DNA of 64,000 nucleotides from Streptosporangium becharense (GTDB lineage Bacteria; Actinomycetota; Actinomycetes; Streptosporangiales; Streptosporangiaceae). Position numbers and translations under genes: made by a program. This document shows, piece by piece, positions 35,924-43,611 of this stretch (position 1 is its first letter; each line of letters starts with the position of its first letter). The notes beneath the pieces were generated by a model. It was not told where the DNA came from. It was given only the letters and a program-made list of their open reading frames with translations, and searched no databases. The DNA lies in the NCBI RefSeq assembly GCF_014204985.1, contig NZ_JACHMP010000001.1, forward strand, positions 7,722,931-7,786,930, read 5' to 3'.

Positions 35924-36286
35924 ATGCTAATTCTGATCGCAGGCCCCTACCGCTCGGGCACCGGTGACGACCCGGAACTGATGGCACGCAACCTGGCCAG
36001 GCTGGAGGAGGCGGCATGGCCGATCTTCCGCAGCGGTCACATCCCGATGATCGGAGAGTGGGTCGCGCTGCCCGTGCTGCGCGGCGCGGGCGGCACCGGG
36101 CCGGCCGATCCGGTCGCCGAGCAGATCATGTACCCCACCGCCGAACGCCTGCTGCGGCACTGCGACGCGGTGCTAAGGCTGCCCGGCGAGTCCACCGGCG
36201 CCGACCAGGACGTACGGATCGCCCGCGAGCGCGGACTGCCCGTCTACCACCGGATCGAGGACATCCCCGGCTACCAGGCCGCCTAG
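35924..36286 (+). CDS. DUF4406 (nucleoside deoxyribosyltransferase-like) protein
   Basis: About 120 residues. LILIAGPYRSGTGDDPELMA and FRSGHIPMIGEWVALPVL match DUF4406, a small fold related to nucleoside 2-deoxyribosyltransferases. GESTGADQDVRIARERGLPV is the conserved end. Starts at 35912 and 35924 are both possible. The DeoR neighbour fits a role in sugar or nucleoside metabolism. Confidence 0.78.
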   Translation: MLILIAGPYRSGTGDDPELMARNLARLEEAAWPIFRSGHIPMIGEWVALPVLRGAGGTGPADPVAEQIMYPTAERLLRHCDAVLRLPGESTGADQDVRIARERGLPVYHRIEDIPGYQAA

Positions 36287-36593
36287 AACCGGCGCTCCAC
36301 CAGGTTCAGCCAGGATGAGCCGGTCGAGGTGAAGTGCAGGTGGAGCGGTCACTTCTCGATCCTCTCGGGCCTGCCGTGCGGCTCTGCACGCTGCCCGGCC
36401 GGGTCTGGCCCGGGCCCTAGCGGCGTACCGGGCGGTCGGGCGGGCGATGGCGGGAACGGGCCCGTCAGTGGCTGACCGGGGCGAGGTCGGCTGCCCGCAC
36501 CGGCACGGCCGGTCGGCCTTGGGGATTGGCTGAGTGCAGAAATCAGCGGTAAGGCGAATCCGTCGAGCGGATGCGCTGAGCGGTGAGGGGTGT
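36287..36593. other. Intergenic region, no gene found
   Basis: GC-rich, no coding pattern recognised. Its right part contains the left arm of the inverted repeats that bracket the arsenic genes. Confidence 0.55.
36511..36553 (+). repeat. Left imperfect inverted repeat of the arsenic island
   Basis: The core GGCTGAGTGCAGAAATCAGC recurs inverted at 39329-39370 with one change, and the flanks align more weakly for ~43 bases in total. Together the two arms bracket arsN, arsC, aquaporin, arsR and arsI. Confidence 0.6.
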
Positions 36594-37103
36594 TCAGGAG
36601 ATGACGGGGCTGCGGCGTTCGATCAGCACGACGTCGCGCCATACGTCGTGGTGGCGGCCGAGGCGCGTCCGGGTGCCGATGACGCGGAATCCGACCCGGG
36701 CGTGCAGGGCGAGGCTGGCGGTGTTCTCGGGGAAGATCCCGGACTGGATCGTCCAGATTCCCGCGGCCTCGGTGGAGGTAATCAGCGCCGCGAGGAGGGC
36801 TGTGCCGACGCCGCGGCCGCGGGCAGCGGGGTGGACGTAGACGGAGTGCTCGACCACGCCGGCGTAGGCGCAGCGGTCGGAGACCGCGACCGCCGCGACC
36901 CAGCCGAGTACTCGCCCGGCCTCATCCAGGGCGACGTGCCGGTGTCCGGGCAGCTTGGCCGCGTCGAACTGCGGCCAGGTCGGGGCGGTGGTTTCGAAGG
37001 TGGCCTGGCCTTCGTCGATGCCGAACTGGTAGATCGCCAGCACCTGGTCGGCGTGCTCGGCCGTCATGGCCGTGATGCGCGGGCCTGCGGCGGTGGTGGT
37101 CAT
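36594..37103 (-). CDS. arsN1: ArsN-type GNAT acetyltransferase
   Basis: 169 residues. The GNAT core is VYVHPAARGRGVGTALLAAL; the layout (FGIDEGQATFETTAPTWPQF) matches phosphinothricin acetyltransferase-like enzymes. Members in ars operons (ArsN1) acetylate arsinothricin, a natural arsenical antibiotic. The start ATG overlaps the arsC stop (ATGA), so it is the last gene of the arsR-aquaporin-arsC-arsN operon. Confidence 0.78.
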   Translation of the reverse strand: MTTTAAGPRITAMTAEHADQVLAIYQFGIDEGQATFETTAPTWPQFDAAKLPGHRHVALDEAGRVLGWVAAVAVSDRCAYAGVVEHSVYVHPAARGRGVGTALLAALITSTEAAGIWTIQSGIFPENTASLALHARVGFRVIGTRTRLGRHHDVWRDVVLIERRSPVIS

Positions 37104-37519
37104 GCCTGCTCTGGGGCGGGGGTGATTTCGGCGATCAGGGCGCGGACGCGGGTTTCGATCTCGTCGCGGATCGGGCGGACGGCGTCGATGCCTTGGCCGG
37201 CGGGGTCGTCCAGTTGCCAGTCCTCATAGCGCTTGCCGGGGAAGATCGGACAGGCATCGCCGCAGCCCATGGTGATGACCACGTCGCTTGAGCGGACGGC
37301 GTCGGTGGTGAGCATCTTGGGGATCTCGGCGGAGATGTCGATTCCGGCCTCGTGCATCGCCTCCACCACGGCCGGGTTCACCGCGTCGGCGGGGGCGGAC
37401 CCAGCCGATCGGACTTGGACGCGGCCTTGGGTCAGGTGGGTGAGGAACGCGGCGGCCATCTGGGAGCGGCCGGCGTTGTGCACGCAGACGAACAGCACGG
37501 ACGGGACGGCGGTGCTCAT
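37100..37519 (-). CDS. arsC: Arsenate reductase, thioredoxin-coupled (LMW-PTP fold)
   Basis: 139 residues. The P-loop CVHNAGRSQMAAAF has the CX5R active site; the resolving cysteines are in MGCGDACPIFPGKRYEDW. It reduces arsenate to arsenite in the cytoplasm. Its ATG overlaps the aquaporin stop. The downstream route for arsenite here is the aquaporin rather than an ArsB or Acr3 pump. Confidence 0.88.
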   Translation of the reverse strand: MSTAVPSVLFVCVHNAGRSQMAAAFLTHLTQGRVQVRSAGSAPADAVNPAVVEAMHEAGIDISAEIPKMLTTDAVRSSDVVITMGCGDACPIFPGKRYEDWQLDDPAGQGIDAVRPIRDEIETRVRALIAEITPAPEQA

Positions 37520-38301
37520 GGGCGGTGACCTCCTTGCTCGGCGAAAGCGGCCGCGACCGGGCCGGCCTCATCAGGGGACCGGCGGGGATCACGAGATGGT
37601 GCTGCGGTGGCGAGGGCGGCCGGGCCGAACACGACGGCAGTCAGGCCCAGTCCAGCAGCTGCGCCGACAAGCTGAGCGGCGATGAACGGTGCGACCGAGG
37701 TCGGGGCGATGCCCGCGTAGGTGTCGGTGAAGGCTCGGCCGATGGTCACCGCGGGGTTGGCGAAGCTGGTGGAGGAGGTGAACCAGTAGGCCGCCCCGAT
37801 GTAGGAGGCCACCGAGACGGGCGCGAGATGGGCGCGGCCGGTACGGGCCAGCCCGAATATCAGCACGACCAGCCCGGCGGTCGCCGCGGCCTCGGCCAGC
37901 CACAGATGCCCTGCGTACCGTTCCTGGAGCGACCAGTGCACCAGGGGCCGGGCGAACATGGTGTTGGCCAGCACTGCGCCGATGATCGCCCCCGCGATCT
38001 GAGCGAATGCGTAGGCGGCCACCTCCCGCAGGGACAGCCCCTGGCCGCTGCGGCGCTCTTGCCACCAGGCGGCCAGCGAGACCAGCGGGTTGAAGTGCGC
38101 GCCGGAGACGGGGCCGAACAGAGCGATCAGCACGCCCAGGCCGAAAACGGTGGCCAGGGAGTTGGCCAGCAACGTGATCCCGCCATCCTGGCTGAGCCGG
38201 GCTGCCTGGATGCCGGAGCCGACCACTACGGCGACCAGAGCCGCGGCGCCGATCGCCTCGGCGGCCAGGCGCCGCCCCAACGGAACATCTTGAGCTCTCA
38301 C
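37516..38301 (-). CDS. Aquaglyceroporin in ars operon
   Basis: 261 residues, six membrane helices and two half-helices of the MIP family. The first pore motif is FNPLVSLAAW (NPL instead of NPA) and the second FANPAVTIGRAF (NPA). Aquaglyceroporins in ars operons (AqpS type) let arsenite leave down its gradient once ArsC forms it. GTG 38301 overlaps the arsR stop (GTGA), showing tight coupling. Confidence 0.87.
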   Translation of the reverse strand: MRAQDVPLGRRLAAEAIGAAALVAVVVGSGIQAARLSQDGGITLLANSLATVFGLGVLIALFGPVSGAHFNPLVSLAAWWQERRSGQGLSLREVAAYAFAQIAGAIIGAVLANTMFARPLVHWSLQERYAGHLWLAEAAATAGLVVLIFGLARTGRAHLAPVSVASYIGAAYWFTSSTSFANPAVTIGRAFTDTYAGIAPTSVAPFIAAQLVGAAAGLGLTAVVFGPAALATAAPSRDPRRSPDEAGPVAAAFAEQGGHRP

Positions 38302-38669
38302 GTGTGGACTCGCGGCGGGACGGGGGCCTGCAGCAGGGTCGACAGGCGGTTCAATGCGGCGGGCAGCACCCAGTAGTACACCCACGTCCCGCGCCGTTCG
38401 GAGTCGACCAGACCGGCTTCCCGCAACACTTTGAGGTGGTGGGAGATCGTGGGCTGGGAGACGTCGAATGGGCCGGTCAGATCGCACACGCACGCCTCGC
38501 CGCCCTCGTAGGAGGCGATCAGCGACAGCAGCCGCAGCCGGACCGGATCCGACAGCGCCTTGAACATCCGCGACAGCTCGGCCGCGTCCGTCTCGCCCAG
38601 GGGCCGGCGGGCCATCGGCGCGCAGCATCCCTGATCGGGCGGCAGGACCGGCAACGCTTGTTTCGACAT
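38298..38669 (-). CDS. arsR: ArsR-family arsenic repressor
   Basis: 123 residues. Winged helix PTISHHLKVLREAGLVDSER; an arsenite-binding CVC pair lies in GEACVCDLTG, with extra cysteines in DQGCCAPM. It probably represses both its own operon and the divergent arsI. An inverted repeat at 38670-38689 abuts the ATG, and no ribosome site is seen, so the message may be leaderless. Confidence 0.88.
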   Translation of the reverse strand: MSKQALPVLPPDQGCCAPMARRPLGETDAAELSRMFKALSDPVRLRLLSLIASYEGGEACVCDLTGPFDVSQPTISHHLKVLREAGLVDSERRGTWVYYWVLPAALNRLSTLLQAPVPPRVHT

Positions 38670-38689
38670 ACGTCTATGTTGACAGACGT
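38670..38689. promoter_or_regulatory. ArsR operator at arsR
   Basis: ACGTCT (38670-38675) and AGACGT (38684-38689) are perfect arms separated by 8 bases, directly upstream of the arsR start codon. ArsR dimers bind such dyads. Confidence 0.55.
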
Positions 38690-38712
38690 CTAATCAGAAT
38701 GGCAACCTCACC

Positions 38713-38734
38713 TGTATCGACAGTCGTCGATACA
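38713..38734. promoter_or_regulatory. Second ArsR-type operator, at arsI
   Basis: TGTATCGAC and GTCGATACA form a perfect 9-4-9 palindrome 25 bases upstream of arsI. It differs in sequence from the dyad next to arsR, so the two may bind different regulators. Confidence 0.6.
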
Positions 38735-38759
38735 AAGATGTTCCGGATGGGAGACCGCC

Positions 38760-39254
38760 ATGTCCCGTGTTCAGCTCGCCCTGCGCGTCGCCGACCTGGA
38801 AGGATCGATCGCCTTCTACTCCAAGCTGTTCGGCGTCGAGCCGGCCAAGCGCCGTCCCGGCTACGCCAACTTCGCCATCTCCGAGCCCCCGCTGAAGCTG
38901 GTCCTGCTCGAAGGCGAGGCCGGCCACGACACCCGCCTGGACCACCTCGGCGTCGAGGTCGAGGCCACCGCCCAGGTGAACGCGGCCGCCCAGCGACTCA
39001 AGGACGCCGGGCTGGCCACCTTCGAAGAGAACGACACCTCCTGCTGCTACGCCGTCCAGGACAAGGTCTGGGTCCACGGCCCCGGCGCCGAGCCGTGGGA
39101 GGTCTACGTGGTCAAGGCCGACGCCGACACCCTCGGTGCGTCCGCCACCGACTCCGAGGGCCCGCAGGCGCCCTGCGTTTGCGGGCTTGGCGCCGATGAG
39201 GCCGTCGGCCAAGCTCAGTCGGCCACTACCAGCGCGAACACCGGCTGCTGCTGA
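38760..39254 (+). CDS. arsI: ArsI/CadI-type VOC metalloenzyme (C-As lyase)
   Basis: 164 residues. Vicinal-oxygen-chelate fold with likely Fe(II) ligands Gln5, His62 and Glu114, and the vicinal cysteines Cys95-Cys96 in TSCCYAVQDKVWV that bind trivalent methylarsenicals. The spacing matches characterised ArsI as I remember it. The C-terminus is Cys-containing and ends SANTGCC. ArsI splits the C-As bond of organoarsenicals, yielding arsenite. It diverges from arsR. Confidence 0.85.
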   Translation: MSRVQLALRVADLEGSIAFYSKLFGVEPAKRRPGYANFAISEPPLKLVLLEGEAGHDTRLDHLGVEVEATAQVNAAAQRLKDAGLATFEENDTSCCYAVQDKVWVHGPGAEPWEVYVVKADADTLGASATDSEGPQAPCVCGLGADEAVGQAQSATTSANTGCC

Positions 39255-39602
39255 CGCTCACAGGAGATCGCCGGGCCCCGCCGCGACGTGCTCGCCGGCG
39301 GGGCTTTCCCCTTCCCTGCCGCTTCCCTGCCGCTCATTTCTGCACTCAGCCGATTGCGCAGGCCGGTCGGTCGAGCGGCTCCAGTTCGTCGTCTTCGTCC
39401 AGCCCATCGGCGACGTCGAGGGCCAGGGCCTCGCGCAGCCGGCCCAGCTCGCCGGGATGCAGCGCCACGGTGATCCAGTGGCGAGCCGAACCGTTCGCTG
39501 TGTTCCCGCCCCCATGGAGTCAAAGGAGTCCTCGCCGTGACCGCGATAATAATACCGGTATAAGTATTGGGGACCGATTGAGGCAGGGAGTCGCAGCACA
39601 TT
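39255..39602. other. Intergenic region, no intact gene
   Basis: Contains the right inverted repeat of the arsenic island. On the minus strand 39345-39480 reads as a possible C-terminal scrap (HPGELGRLREALALDVADGL) ending with a stop inside the repeat. An AT-rich patch with TACCGGTATAAG lies at 39550-39570, perhaps a promoter for the downstream pseudogene. Confidence 0.45.
39329..39370 (-). repeat. Right imperfect inverted repeat of the arsenic island
   Basis: Reverse complement of the arm at 36511-36553, best conserved over ~22 bases (one mismatch) and ~80% over ~43. It lies just downstream of arsI. Confidence 0.6.
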
Positions 39603-40235
39603 GTGGAGATCAAGACCGATGCCGCGATGGACGCGATGCGGGAAGCCGGGCGCGTGGTGGCCCGTGCCCTGGCCGCGGTCCAGAAAGCGGCCGGCGTCGG
39701 GGTGTCCCTGCAGGAACTCGACGAGGCGGCCCGCGCGGTTCTGGCCGAGGCGGGGGCCGGTTCCCCATTCCTCGGGTACCGGCCGTCCTTCGCCCCGGTC
39801 CCCTTCCCCGCCGTGATCTGCACCATCGACACCGTCGCCCGCAGGGCGGGCTGCGGCATGCCCGCCGACTTCGGCGGTCACGGCATCGGCCGCCATATGC
39901 ATGAAGACCCTCATGTCCCCAACCGTGGCCGCCCCGGCCGCGGCTTCCCCCTCCGCCACGGCCTGGTCCTCGCCATCGAGCCCATGCTCATGGCCGGCGG
40001 GCGGAACACCTACCGGACCGGCGCCGACGGCTGGACCCTGCGTACCACCGACGGCAGTAGGGCAGCCCACATCGAGCACACCGTCGCCATCACCGACCAG
40101 GGTCCTCGCATTCTGACGTTGCCCTCGCCCGGTGCGAACTGGGCCTGCACCGCACTCACGAGCGAGTCCCACAGAGGCAGGCTCGGTGACCGGTCGAGCC
40201 CGCAACTCGTCGGCGATCCACAGCGCGCGCCGTAG
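39603..40235 (+). pseudogene. Methionine aminopeptidase with internal deletion
   Basis: N-terminal map-like sequence (MDAMREAGRVVARALAAVQK, to FPAVICT) jumps directly to MPADFGGHGIGRHMHEDPHV and IEPMLMAGG. About 90 residues are missing in frame, including the substrate His and both Asp metal ligands; the His in GGHGIG and the Glu residues in IEPM and IEHT remain. Beyond ~40120 the frame reads into unrelated sequence. The product cannot be a working MetAP. Confidence 0.78.
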
Positions 40236-40275
40236 GTGACTGGCGGTGATCGCCTCGGCCTTGGGAGGTTGTTGA

Positions 40276-40320
40276 GGAGACAGGGTTCTGAAGGGGTTTT
40301 GATGGTCTTGTCCTGTCTCC
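40276..40320. repeat. Perfect 9-bp inverted repeat with 27-base loop
   Basis: GGAGACAGG and CCTGTCTCC flank a 27-base spacer between the pseudogene and the convergent ABC operon end. It could be a loose terminator or the trace of a mobile element. Confidence 0.4.
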
Positions 40321-40328
40321 CCCTGAGC

Positions 40329-40970
40329 TCAGGCACTCACCGGGGACGAGCCACACCCCGATGGGTCTCGGAAACGTTCGACGGCGATCTGCTCGTCGCA
40401 GAGCCGATCGAGCAGCGCCGGCTCATGGCTGATGACGACCATGCCGAGGCCGCGTTCGCGAACGATGCCGCTGAGTGCGTGCCAGATCTGTGCTTGCGTG
40501 ATCGCGTCGAACATGGCGGTCATCTCGTCGGCGACGAGGTACCTGGTGGCGGGATGAAGCGCGCGGGCGATGCAGAAGCGTTGCAGTTCGCCTCCGGACA
40601 GTTCGGCCGGCCAGCGGTCGAGCCACTCGCTCCTGACACCGAGCAGATCGAGCGTCTCCTGAGGCACTTCATGTGACTCCCGCAGCACCGACCGCATCCG
40701 CCACTTGTGGTTGACCGCCCGTTCGGGATGCTGGTGGATCAGTTGCACCGGCCGGAACCCGCGTTTCGGCAGCGGGACGCCGTCGATCGTGATCTCACCG
40801 GACGGTGCCCGGAGGTCTCCCGCCAGGAGCGCGCCGAGCGTCGACTTACCGCTGCCGCTCGGCCCGGTGATGCCTACGACGGTACCGGCCTCCACCCGGA
40901 AGGAGGCGTCGCGGTACAACGTCCGCCCGCCCGGATGGCCGTAGCTGAGACCGCTGACTACCAGTGCCAA
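40329..40970 (-). CDS. ABC transporter ATPase (NikE/DppF-type)
   Basis: 213 residues. Walker A is GPSGSGKST, the signature LSGGELQRFCIARAL, Walker B YLVADEMTAMFD and the H-loop VVISHEP. It is shorter than usual Opp/Nik ATPases and lacks the C-terminal oligopeptide-binding extension with iron-sulfur motif. The TTG start at 40970 follows GGAGGTG inside the end of the partner ATPase gene, so the two overlap. The B-loop glutamate is replaced by Glu-Met (DEMT). Confidence 0.82.
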   Translation of the reverse strand: MALVVSGLSYGHPGGRTLYRDASFRVEAGTVVGITGPSGSGKSTLGALLAGDLRAPSGEITIDGVPLPKRGFRPVQLIHQHPERAVNHKWRMRSVLRESHEVPQETLDLLGVRSEWLDRWPAELSGGELQRFCIARALHPATRYLVADEMTAMFDAITQAQIWHALSGIVRERGLGMVVISHEPALLDRLCDEQIAVERFRDPSGCGSSPVSA

Positions 40971-41761
40971 TCCACACCTCCGACGGAGAACCGGTTCTGC
41001 GGCAGCGCGCGCCACAGGTCGCGCGCGAAGGGATGGCTGAGCCTGTCGCCTTCCCCGGTGAAGGCGGAGGCGGACTCGACGGTGACGAGGCGCCCGCCGT
41101 TCATCACCGCCACCCGCTCGGCCACGGACACCGCCGAGAGGATGTCGTGGGTGATGAGCAGTACGGCGACCCCGGCCGCGGCGAGTTCGCGCAGATGCCG
41201 GAGCACCTCCTCGACGGCCTCGGCGTGCAGGCCCGGGGTGGGCTCGTCGGCGATGAGCAGCCGGACGGTGTCCCGGACGCTCGTGGCGAAGAGCACCCGC
41301 CTGAGCATCCCCCCGGAGAGCTCGAACGGGTAGAGCCCCGCCACCTCGCTCGCCAGGTCGTAGCGGGCGAACAGCCGGCGTTGCTCCTGACGCGCCGTCT
41401 TCGGATCGAGGCCGATCCGCACCTGCTTGCCGACGGGCATCAGCGGATCGAGGTTCATCACCGACTGCGGGATGTACGAGATCTCCCGGCCGAGCGTCCG
41501 CCGCCGCCTGGCGGCGGTCAGCCGCTCACCGCGGAATCGGATCTCCCCCGTGACGTCGGCGTTGCGCGGCAGGATGCCGAGGATCGCCTGCGCGAGCAGG
41601 GTCTTTCCGGATCCGCTCGCGCCGATGACCGCCAGGACCTCCCCCTCACGGACCTCGAGATCCAGGTCGGCGACCCCGGTGACCGTTCGCGTGCGCAACC
41701 TGCTCGCGTACTGGATGAAACTGACGTTGAGCTCGGAGACCGTCAGGATCGGTGTGCTCAT
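40958..41761 (-). CDS. ABC transporter ATPase (NikD/DppD-type)
   Basis: 267 residues. Walker A GASGSGKTLLAQAIL, signature LSGGMLRRVLFATS, Walker B LLIADEPTPGL and H-loop LLITHDIL. The signature has Met-Leu instead of the usual Gln-Gln/Met-Arg. It forms a heterodimeric motor with the next ATPase for the importer encoded upstream. Confidence 0.85.
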   Translation of the reverse strand: MSTPILTVSELNVSFIQYASRLRTRTVTGVADLDLEVREGEVLAVIGASGSGKTLLAQAILGILPRNADVTGEIRFRGERLTAARRRRTLGREISYIPQSVMNLDPLMPVGKQVRIGLDPKTARQEQRRLFARYDLASEVAGLYPFELSGGMLRRVLFATSVRDTVRLLIADEPTPGLHAEAVEEVLRHLRELAAAGVAVLLITHDILSAVSVAERVAVMNGGRLVTVESASAFTGEGDRLSHPFARDLWRALPQNRFSVGGVDWHW

Positions 41762-41768
41762 CTGGCCC

Positions 41769-42614
41769 TCATCCGTTCGATGTCGCCGGGTCGAGCAAGG
41801 TGCGCACCCGGTCGCCGAGTCGCGCGAAGCTGAGCACGACCAGCAGAAGCGTGAGACCGGGGAACACCGCGAGCCACCACATCCCGCTTGAGATGTGCGG
41901 CATCCCCTCAGACAGGAGGATGCCGATCGCAGGCGTCTGCGGCGAGAACCCGAACCCGAGAAAAGTGAGCGCGGCCTCATGCAGGATCACGTGCGGGAAC
42001 ATGAGGACGAATCCCACCAGGAGCTGAGGCAGCACGAGCGGCAGGACGTGCCGCCACGCGATGAAGAGCGGCGACCTGCCGAGTCCGCGTGAGACGAGGA
42101 TGAACTCCGCGCCGCGGATCTGCTTCACATCGGCTCTGACCAGCAGCGCGAGCGACATCCAGTGGGTGAACGCTATGCCCAGGACGATGCCCGGGATCCC
42201 GCCTCCGACGGTGAAGGCGAGCAGCACCATGAAGATCAGGTGCGGGACGCCGATGGAGAGATCGATGAGCCATGAGACGAAGCCGTCGACCCACCTGCCG
42301 AGGAGTGCGGCGCACATGCCGAGCACCGCTGAGATCACCGTGCTGATCGCCGCGGTGAGCACGCCGATCCCCAGGGAGAGCGCGAGCCCTTTCACCACTC
42401 TCGTGAAGAGGTCGCGACCGAGATGATCGGTCCCGAACGGGTGCTCGAAACCCGGCGGTGACAACCGCATCGCGGAGTTCGGCCGCAACGAGGCGTCGCT
42501 CAAGAAGAGGTGGCCTGCGATGACGCAGGTGGTCAGGAGCACCACGACGGAGAGCGAGACGACGACGTCCCGGCGTCCACGCAGTCGCGGGCGGTGATCG
42601 GCCGGCGTGCTCAT
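41769..42614 (-). CDS. ABC permease (NikC/DppC-type)
   Basis: 281 residues. N-terminal helix, then GTDHLGRDLFTRVVKGLALS, a hallmark of the DppC/NikC family, and five further helices with the EAA-like loop EFILVSRGLGRSPLFIAWRH. It overlaps the upstream permease gene by four bases. Confidence 0.88.
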   Translation of the reverse strand: MSTPADHRPRLRGRRDVVVSLSVVVLLTTCVIAGHLFLSDASLRPNSAMRLSPPGFEHPFGTDHLGRDLFTRVVKGLALSLGIGVLTAAISTVISAVLGMCAALLGRWVDGFVSWLIDLSIGVPHLIFMVLLAFTVGGGIPGIVLGIAFTHWMSLALLVRADVKQIRGAEFILVSRGLGRSPLFIAWRHVLPLVLPQLLVGFVLMFPHVILHEAALTFLGFGFSPQTPAIGILLSEGMPHISSGMWWLAVFPGLTLLLVVLSFARLGDRVRTLLDPATSNG

Positions 42615-43579
42615 GCTCTCCTCCGGACCCGCGGGTCGATCGCGGCGTTGACGACCTCCGCGATCAGGTTCCCTGTGAAGACGAACACCGCACTGACCAG
42701 CACGATGCCCAGCAGCAGCGGGACGTCGCCGCCGAGTGCGGCCTCGGTCAGGGTGGAGCCGAGACCTGGATAGGAGAACACCGTCTCGGCGAGCACCGAG
42801 CCTCCGAAGAGCTCCGCGAAGTATGCGAACTGAAGGGTCACCGCGGGGACCACGGAGTTCCGGAACCCGTGATTGCGGAAGATCTGCGAGTCGCTCTCGC
42901 CCCTGGCGCGGGCGAACGCCACATAGTCACTGTTCAGGACATCCGTCATCTTCTCGCGGGTGTGCATGGCGATGTTCGCGACACCGACCGCGGAGAGGGT
43001 GATCGCGGGCAGCACGAAATGGTGGATCCGCTGGGCGAACGTGACGTCCGCCGCCGGGACGCCCAGCGGCCCCGCGAGCCCCACGGGGAACCAGCCGAGC
43101 CACACGGAGAAGACGATGAGGAAGACGATGCCGAGCCAGAAGGTGGGCGTCGCGGAGAGGGTGTAGCTGTACCACGAGATGACCCGGTCCGCGAGCCGTC
43201 CACGGTGCATCGCCGCGGTCGCCCCGAGCAGGTATCCGAGCACCCCCGACATCGTCCAGGCGACCCCCATCAACGCGAGCGACGCCCCGAAGCGGGCACC
43301 CATGACGTCGATCACGGGAGCCTTGTAGAGCGTCGAGGTGCCGAAGTCGCCCTGGAGCATCGAGCCGGCCCAGGCGAGGTACTGCTCGACCGGCGAGCGA
43401 TCCAGGCCCCAGTGCTCGCGAAGCTTCGCCAGCTGCTCGTCGGTGATGTTCACGTCGGCGCCGATGTACGCCTGGATCGGGTCGATCGGCGAGTTGTAGA
43501 CCAGGGTGAAGGCGAGCACCGAGACCCCGATCAGCAGGGTCCCCAGGCGCAGAACGCGCAGCAGGATCAATCTCGGCAT
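42611..43579 (-). CDS. ABC permease (NikB/DppB-type)
   Basis: About 322 residues. LRVLRLGTLLIGVSVLAFTL at the N-terminus, WGLDRSPVEQYLAWAGSMLQ GDFG, and the EAA loop DYVAFARARGESDSQIFRNH. I chose ATG 43579; a GTG at 43615 overlapping the binding-protein stop (GTGA) would add 12 residues and allow translational coupling. Confidence 0.87.
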   Translation of the reverse strand: MPRLILLRVLRLGTLLIGVSVLAFTLVYNSPIDPIQAYIGADVNITDEQLAKLREHWGLDRSPVEQYLAWAGSMLQGDFGTSTLYKAPVIDVMGARFGASLALMGVAWTMSGVLGYLLGATAAMHRGRLADRVISWYSYTLSATPTFWLGIVFLIVFSVWLGWFPVGLAGPLGVPAADVTFAQRIHHFVLPAITLSAVGVANIAMHTREKMTDVLNSDYVAFARARGESDSQIFRNHGFRNSVVPAVTLQFAYFAELFGGSVLAETVFSYPGLGSTLTEAALGGDVPLLLGIVLVSAVFVFTGNLIAEVVNAAIDPRVRRRA

Positions 43580-43611
43580 GACAGGCACCGCCCCGATCGC
43601 CTTGCGGGCGT

